The notes under the pieces: generated by a model
The model's database searches: none
Told to the model about the DNA's origin: nothing
What the model saw: only the letters and a program-made list of their open reading frames with translations
Part shown: in pieces, positions 29,998 through 34,243 of the stretch
Position numbering within the stretch: position 1 is the stretch's first letter
Layout: each line of letters opens with the position of its first letter
Translations under genes and position numbers: made by a program
Origin: Methanobacteriaceae archaeon
GTDB taxonomy: Archaea > Methanobacteriota > Methanobacteria > Methanobacteriales > Methanobacteriaceae
NCBI GenBank assembly: GCA_020854915.1
Contig: JAHKLT010000002.1
Span: 1-34,243, forward strand
Reading direction: 5' to 3'
DNA length: 34,243 nucleotides

Positions 29998-30633
29998 TTA
30001 ATTGTTTTTTAAAGAATTTATTTCAGATTCTAATTTTTCTTGTTTTTTAATAATTAATTTTAGTGTTTCATTAACGGGATCAGGTAAATTTTGATGTTCG
30101 TGGTCAAGTCTATACTCCCTATTTTCATGAACTACTCTTCCTGGAACACCAACAACTGTAGCTTCATCAGAAACATCATTTAACACAACAGCACATGCTC
30201 CAACTTTTGCATTTTTTCCAACATTAATATTTCCAATTACAATAGCTCCAGCACCAATTACAGCACCACTACCTATTGTTGGATGTCTTTTTTCTGTAGA
30301 CAAACTAGTTCCTCCAAGAACAACTCCTTGATATATAAGAACATCATCATTTATTATAGCAGTTTCACCAATAACAACTCCCATTCCATAATCAATAAAG
30401 ACTCTTCGACCTATTTTAACTGCTGGATGTATTTCAATACCTGTAAAAAATCTATTTAAGTGACTAATAATTCTAGAAATAAAAAACATATTGTGTTTCC
30501 ATAATTTGTGAGATATTAAGTGAATCCAAATTGCATGAAGCCCTGGATAGCAAAAAAATATTTCTGCAGAATTTTTAGAGGCAGGGTCTTGAATTTTTGC
30601 CATTTTTATATCTTCTTTAATCCTCTCAAACAT
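29998..30633 (-). CDS. cysE: Serine O-acetyltransferase-like protein with altered catalytic site
   Basis: A 211-residue left-handed beta-helix acyltransferase of the short CysE type; the family makes O-acetylserine from serine and acetyl-CoA. The N-terminal helices (ERIKEDI, DPASKNSAEIFFCYPGLHAI) and hexapeptide coils (TGIEIHPAVKIG, GVVIGETAII, GVVLGGT, RHPTIGSGAVIGAGA) are typical. The expected I-D-H-G-M-G catalytic segment reads IDYGMG, with Tyr82 at the usual catalytic His. H117 in RHPTIG is kept. AGGTGGT precedes the ATG. It closes the cysS-cysK-regulator-cysE unit, 22 bp after the regulator. Activity may be changed. Confidence 0.88.
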   Translation of the reverse strand: MFERIKEDIKMAKIQDPASKNSAEIFFCYPGLHAIWIHLISHKLWKHNMFFISRIISHLNRFFTGIEIHPAVKIGRRVFIDYGMGVVIGETAIINDDVLIYQGVVLGGTSLSTEKRHPTIGSGAVIGAGAIVIGNINVGKNAKVGACAVVLNDVSDEATVVGVPGRVVHENREYRLDHEHQNLPDPVNETLKLIIKKQEKLESEINSLKNN

Positions 30634-30655
30634 TATACCACCTAAAAATTATTAT

Positions 30656-31042
30656 TTAACTGCACTCAAAATCATCATCATTTCCACAAGAATTGCATTT
30701 TTCAGGAACTCCACCTTTTTCTTTATGAAGATAACATAAAATATCTTCTTTTCTTATTTTTCTGCATATATCGCATATTTTAGGAATAATATCTAATTGA
30801 TTAATTTTTTTATCATTTAGATTAACAGCTAATTCTTTAATCATTGATTTTGTTTCATCACTGAAATCTATTTCTTTACTTCCTCTTTTATCACTTAGAT
30901 ATTGAGAAACCGCAGGTTGAGTAATATCTAAAAGTTTAGATATTTCAATTTGCTTCATCCCTAAATTAAAAAGTTCTTTAGACAGTATAGATCTAATAGC
31001 TGGTATAGCATACCACACAACTATTTCACATGGTTGTTTCAT
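30656..31042 (-). CDS. Helix-turn-helix regulator with Cys-rich tail, cysteine operon
   Basis: A 128-residue predicted regulator. An XRE-like helix-turn-helix is at about 27-52 (MKQIEISKLLDITQPAVSQY). The C-terminal part has six Cys (C90, C93, C103, C116, C119, C127) in CxxC...C...CxxC order, suited to bind zinc or an Fe-S cluster. This is the archaeal type found beside metabolic genes; being between cysK and cysE, it is a good candidate regulator of this operon, sensing metal or redox state. The frame is open to a TTG two codons earlier; the ATG at 31042 is chosen. Its first 48 nt are repeated upstream (31060-31107). Confidence 0.75.
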   Translation of the reverse strand: MKQPCEIVVWYAIPAIRSILSKELFNLGMKQIEISKLLDITQPAVSQYLSDKRGSKEIDFSDETKSMIKELAVNLNDKKINQLDIIPKICDICRKIRKEDILCYLHKEKGGVPEKCNSCGNDDDFECS

Positions 31043-31107
31043 AATCAAGCCCCATTATTAAAAGCTATTATATCATACCACACAACTATTTCACGTACTT
31101 GTTTCAT
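30995..31107 (-). repeat. Imperfect direct repeat of the regulator's 5' end
   Basis: Two 48-nt copies, 31060-31107 and 30995-31042, 65 nt apart start to start, with 41 of 48 positions equal and a block of 21 identical bases. The unit is not a multiple of three, so the upstream copy is out of frame with the regulator. Confidence 0.8.
31045..31107 (-). CDS. 20-residue mini-ORF duplicating the regulator's start
   Basis: MKQVREIVVWYDIIAFNNGA, starting at an ATG with GAGGTG 6 nt upstream, which is the best ribosome binding site in this junction. It overlaps the end of cysK in another frame, and its TGA lies two nt before the regulator ATG. The first 48 nt match the regulator's first 48 nt at 41 positions. 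It may be a leader peptide that couples translation into the regulator, or the remnant of a tandem duplication. Confidence 0.4.
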   Translation of the reverse strand: MKQVREIVVWYDIIAFNNGA

Positions 31108-32086
31108 TATTAACACCTCTTCTTAAAAAAATATCAGAGTATTCATCATAAATATCTTTAAATACCCAGTCCATTGAAAGATATCTCTCACCAGTATCAG
31201 GTAATATTACTAATATCTTTTTATCTTTATTTTCTTCTCTTTTAGATACTTGAAGCCCAGCAAAGATAGCAGCACCTGATGAAATTCCTGCTAGAATCCC
31301 TTCATTTTTAGCCAATTCAATCATGGATTTAGCTGCATCTTCATCTTTAACTTTAATAATTTCATCTACAACAGTAGAATCATAAACATCTGGAACAAAA
31401 CCTGGACCAATTCCTTGAATCTTGTGAGGTCCTGGTTTTTCACCACTTAGAACTGGAGATGCTTCTGGTTCAACTGCAATAGCTTTTAAATTAGGATTTA
31501 ATTCTTTAAATCTTTTAGCTAATCCTGTAATTGTTCCTCCAGTCCCAACACCTGCAACAATAATATCAATTTCACCATTAGTAACTTCTAATATTTCATT
31601 TGCAGTTGTATTATAATGTGTTTGCCAATTAACGTCATTTGTAAATTGACTTACAGAGAATGAATTATCTGTTTTCTCTAATAGCTCTTTTGATTTAGCT
31701 ACTGCACCATTCATACCTTTTTCTCCAGGAGTTAAAACTAGTTCTACTCCAAAGATAGCTAACATTTTCTTTCTCTCAATTGACATTGTATCTGGCATTG
31801 TTAAGATTAATTTATATCCTCTTGATGCTGCAACAAAAGCAAGCCCAATACCAGTATTACCACTTGTTGGTTCAATTAAAATTGTATCTTTATTAATTAA
31901 ACCCTTTTCTTCAGCATCATTTATCATTCCAACAGATATTCTATCTTTAACACTATTAAGTGGATTAAAAGATTCTAACTTAGCTATTAATTCACCTTCT
32001 GAATCTTTATTTATATTATTAAGTTTTACAATAGGAGTATTTCCTACAAGTTCTGTTATATCATTAGCTATTTTATTATTTTTCAT
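31091..32086 (-). CDS. cysK: Cysteine synthase (O-acetylserine sulfhydrylase)
   Basis: A 331-residue fold-type II PLP enzyme making cysteine from O-acetylserine and sulfide. Key sites: NPLNSVKDRI with the PLP lysine K47, PTSGNTGIG (73-81) contacting substrate, GVGTGGTITG binding the cofactor phosphate, and GISSGAA. GGGTGGT precedes the ATG. It starts 10 bp after cysS. Its last codons carry the ribosome binding site and start of the mini-ORF. Confidence 0.95.
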   Translation of the reverse strand: MKNNKIANDITELVGNTPIVKLNNINKDSEGELIAKLESFNPLNSVKDRISVGMINDAEEKGLINKDTILIEPTSGNTGIGLAFVAASRGYKLILTMPDTMSIERKKMLAIFGVELVLTPGEKGMNGAVAKSKELLEKTDNSFSVSQFTNDVNWQTHYNTTANEILEVTNGEIDIIVAGVGTGGTITGLAKRFKELNPNLKAIAVEPEASPVLSGEKPGPHKIQGIGPGFVPDVYDSTVVDEIIKVKDEDAAKSMIELAKNEGILAGISSGAAIFAGLQVSKREENKDKKILVILPDTGERYLSMDWVFKDIYDEYSDIFLRRGVNNETST

Positions 32087-32096
32087 TCTACCACCC

Positions 32097-33518
32097 TTAT
32101 TTATCTTCTATACTTATTCCTAAATCATTTATTTTATCTCTAATATAATCTGAAAGCTCATAATTTTTTTCTTGTCTTAATTTATCTCGAGTTTCAAGTA
32201 ATATTTTCAACAAATCGTCATAATCCCCCTTATCTTCTTTTAAGTCCTGATAGAAAAGATTTAATTTAAAAATGCTTTCTACATCTTCATAAAAAGCTAA
32301 TGTTTCATTAATAAATTTTAGTGAATTTTTATTAGGATTTGATTCATGTTCACTAATAAAACCATTTATTACTTTTGTAAAGTTTAATATATCAGCTAAT
32401 GCTTTAGATGTATTAATATCATCATCCATATCTTTAAAGAAGTTATTTTTAACTTCATATAACTTATCTAGTAATTCATTATTTTCTAACTTATCTTCAA
32501 TATCTAAATCTTTTTTAAAATCAATTAATTTTTGAATTGTGTTTTTTAATCGTTTTAAATTTTTTTCTGCTTGATCTAGGGATTTTTCTGAAAAATCAAT
32601 TCTTGTCCTATAATGAGTGGATAATACAAATAAACGAAATACCATTGGATCCCATTTTTCTAATAAGTCCCTTATTGTAATGAAGTTATTTAATGATTTA
32701 GACATTTTAACTCCATTTACATTTAAAAATCCTGTATGCATCCAATACTTAACCATTGGTTTTTTATTTGATAATGCTTCCATTTGAGCTACTTCGGCTT
32801 CATGGTGGGGAAAAATTAAATCTAAACCTCCTCCATGGATATCATATTGTTGGCCAAAAAATTCTTCAGTAATAGCTGTATCTTCAATATGCCAAGCTGG
32901 TCTTCCTTTACCCCATTTAGAATCAAAATTTGGTTCTTCTTCAGTTTTTTTCCATAAAGCAAAATCTTTAATATTTTTTTTATTTGAATCAAAACTATGT
33001 GTTTCTAGATTTTCATTTTGTAATCTAGACTTCTGTTTATTAAGATCCTGATTTGATAGTTTTCCAAAGTCTGAAAATTTAGACACTTCAAAATAAATTC
33101 CCTCACTAGTTTCATAAGCATATCCTTTATCAATTAATCTTTGAATTTGATCTAGCATTTCGTTTATATAGTCTGTAGTTTTAGGATATGCATTAACAGA
33201 ATTAACATTTAAAAGATCCATATCTTCTTTAAAACGTTTTTCATAATAATTTGAAATAGATTTAAAATCTATTTCTTTCTCTTTTGATTTTTGTATTATC
33301 TTATCATCAACATCCGTTATGTTTTCTATTAAAAAAACTGCATATCCTTTATATTCTAGATATCTTTTTATTAAATCAAATGCAACATATGTACGCCCAT
33401 GACCTATGTGAGCATCTTCATATACTGTTGGACCGCAAACAAAGAAATTGATTCTATTATTACCTCTACTTTTGAATAGTTCTTTTTCTCTTGTCATAGT
33501 ATTATATATTTCTAACAT
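32097..33518 (-). CDS. cysS: Cysteinyl-tRNA synthetase
   Basis: A 473-residue class I synthetase that charges tRNA-Cys. AHIGH (36-40) and KMSKS (271-275) are intact. Of the four zinc ligands expected from the E. coli enzyme, C28 (VCGPT), H238 and E242 (FPHHEAE) are present, but the third lies in AWHIED, with D213 where WHIEC is usual. Some methanogens lack this enzyme and use the SepRS/SepCysS route; here it is the first gene of a cysteine operon, so charging and free cysteine synthesis are linked. Confidence 0.95.
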   Translation of the reverse strand: MLEIYNTMTREKELFKSRGNNRINFFVCGPTVYEDAHIGHGRTYVAFDLIKRYLEYKGYAVFLIENITDVDDKIIQKSKEKEIDFKSISNYYEKRFKEDMDLLNVNSVNAYPKTTDYINEMLDQIQRLIDKGYAYETSEGIYFEVSKFSDFGKLSNQDLNKQKSRLQNENLETHSFDSNKKNIKDFALWKKTEEEPNFDSKWGKGRPAWHIEDTAITEEFFGQQYDIHGGGLDLIFPHHEAEVAQMEALSNKKPMVKYWMHTGFLNVNGVKMSKSLNNFITIRDLLEKWDPMVFRLFVLSTHYRTRIDFSEKSLDQAEKNLKRLKNTIQKLIDFKKDLDIEDKLENNELLDKLYEVKNNFFKDMDDDINTSKALADILNFTKVINGFISEHESNPNKNSLKFINETLAFYEDVESIFKLNLFYQDLKEDKGDYDDLLKILLETRDKLRQEKNYELSDYIRDKINDLGISIEDK

Positions 33519-33799
33519 TTTTGCTCACATTTTATTTTATTAACAATTGTTATAATATTAATTTTATCTTATATATAAACTTAACTAAAAATCATTTAAC
33601 TTAAAAATATGACCATATAATAATATAAGGATAAGATAGCTTTTGAATTCTCTTATTTTAATTAAAGTATTAATTAAGAATATAAATCATTACATAAAAA
33701 CATTTATATACTAACATATAACAATAGTTATATTTTAAGATTATAAACAAAAAAATGATAATATGAGTAAGGAATTGACATACTCTCTGACTGATTATT
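33519..33799. other. Spacer between cysS and the tnpB remnant
   Basis: About 280 bp of AT-rich sequence holding the cysS promoter described separately. The boundary of the IS element should lie near 33760-33800, but I cannot place it. No other gene is supported. Confidence 0.5.
33541..33579 (-). promoter_or_regulatory. Probable cysS operon promoter with palindromic candidate operator
   Basis: On the minus strand a TATA box TTTATATAT (33571-33579) lies about 55 nt before the cysS ATG. The perfect palindrome TAACAATTGTTA (33541-33552) falls where transcription should start. A near copy, TAACAATAGTTA, is at 33719-33730. A repressor bound there would block initiation. In such AT-rich DNA, chance cannot be excluded. 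Confidence 0.45.
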
Positions 33800-34243
33800 T
33801 TATGAAGTTTCACTCGGAAATTTTTGCTCTCTATTATAAGCTACAGTTTCTTGTTTAGATAGAACTAATGTTCTATAGTAACGCAAGCTTAAATTCCTAC
33901 ATGTCCTGTAGTACATTCATTATTCATTCGGATAGCTTCATTAAGAATGTTAATAGATGCATTAATATCTCTATCATGTTTTGTCATGCATTCTGGACAA
34001 GTCCACTCTCTTATTGTTAGCGTTAAATCTTCTTTTTTGTATCCACACTCACTACAAAGCTTTGATGATGGGAAAAATTTACTTATTTGTATAGATTTTT
34101 TACCATGCCATTGGGCTTTGTATTTTATCATGTCAATAAGTTTTGACCATGATATTTGACTTATGCTGTGACTTAATCGTTTGTTTTTTATCATGTTCTG
34201 TACTGATAAGTTTTCTAAACCGATTAAATCAAAATTTTCGATT
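33800..34243 (-). pseudogene. tnpB: IS200/IS605-family tnpB, 3' part, frameshifted, runs off the window
   Basis: The frame is open from the window edge to a stop at 33889. It shows the TnpB C-terminal half: GLENLSVQNMIKNKRLSHSI with the RuvC-II Glu, the zinc ribbon CSECGYKKED/CPECMTKH, and DRDINASINIL with the RuvC-III Asp. After GHVG the reading is lost, but the minus-strand frame shifted by one continues from about 33895 to a stop at 33800 with NLSLRYYRTLVLSKQE, a tail like those of TnpB proteins. A one-base deletion near 33895 would explain it. A perfect 7-bp hairpin ATAGAAC-TAAT-GTTCTAT (33859-33876) lies in this tail, in the region where TnpB guide RNAs (omega/reRNA) are made. No TnpA is in view. 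Confidence 0.8.

Noticed and set aside
33763-33858. Plus-strand 31-residue ORF starting MSKELTYSL
   Set aside because: It is antisense to the recovered tnpB tail and has no ribosome binding site or similarity I recognise; most likely chance.

Overview
This window is a stretch of a very AT-rich archaeal chromosome, almost certainly a methanogen of the order Methanobacteriales (Methanobrevibacter- or Methanosphaera-like; genus inferred, not proven). The evidence is an archaeal RNA polymerase operon with split B''/B' and A'/A'' genes, EF-1alpha and EF-2 instead of EF-Tu and EF-G, archaeal SepF, a 2-phosphoglycerate kinase (2,3-diphosphoglycerate metabolism), a pseudomurein-binding-repeat surface protein, and tRNA genes without an encoded CCA. 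Spacers are far more AT-rich than genes, with AT-rich TATA-like boxes and GGAGG/GGTGAT-type ribosome binding sites.

Layout. 1-3.1 kb: a short winged-helix regulator, a TatD-type hydrolase, and the overlapping pair DUF1611 P-loop protein - sepF. 3.6-5.7 kb: 2-phosphoglycerate kinase and a ZPR1-type zinc protein, facing a divergent histone-fold protein with acidic tails. 6.0-12.3 kb: a block bounded by two almost identical 92-bp sequences in opposite orientation. It holds a pseudomurein-binding surface protein, a zinc-ribbon membrane protein, a RimI-like acetyltransferase, a UPF0146 protein, a PMR1-like Ca/Mn ATPase and cobalamin-pathway CobK/CbiJ. 12.3-26.9 kb, all minus strand: the information-processing cluster. 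In transcription order it is tRNA-Thr, tRNA-Pro, tRNA-Tyr, tRNA-Asp, tRNA-Lys, rpoH, rpoB2, rpoB1, rpoA1, rpoA2, rpl30e, nusA, a hairpin terminator and a 0.5-kb gap, then rps12, rps7, fusA, tuf, rps10 and tRNA-Ser. 27.0-29.7 kb: thiM-thiE (thiamine salvage) converging on pgk. 30.0-33.5 kb: a cysteine operon, cysS-cysK-regulator-cysE. 33.8 kb to the end: the 3' part of a degraded IS200/IS605-type tnpB.

The core polymerase and translation genes are ordinary and intact. The unusual signals are in the accessory parts: the inverted repeat pair with its own imperfect terminal inverted repeats; the histone-fold protein with a long C-terminal helix and acidic ends; the cysteine operon, where the regulator's first codons are duplicated as a mini-ORF overlapping the end of cysK, where CysE has Tyr at the usual catalytic His, and where CysRS has Asp at a usual zinc Cys; and the frameshifted tnpB tail.
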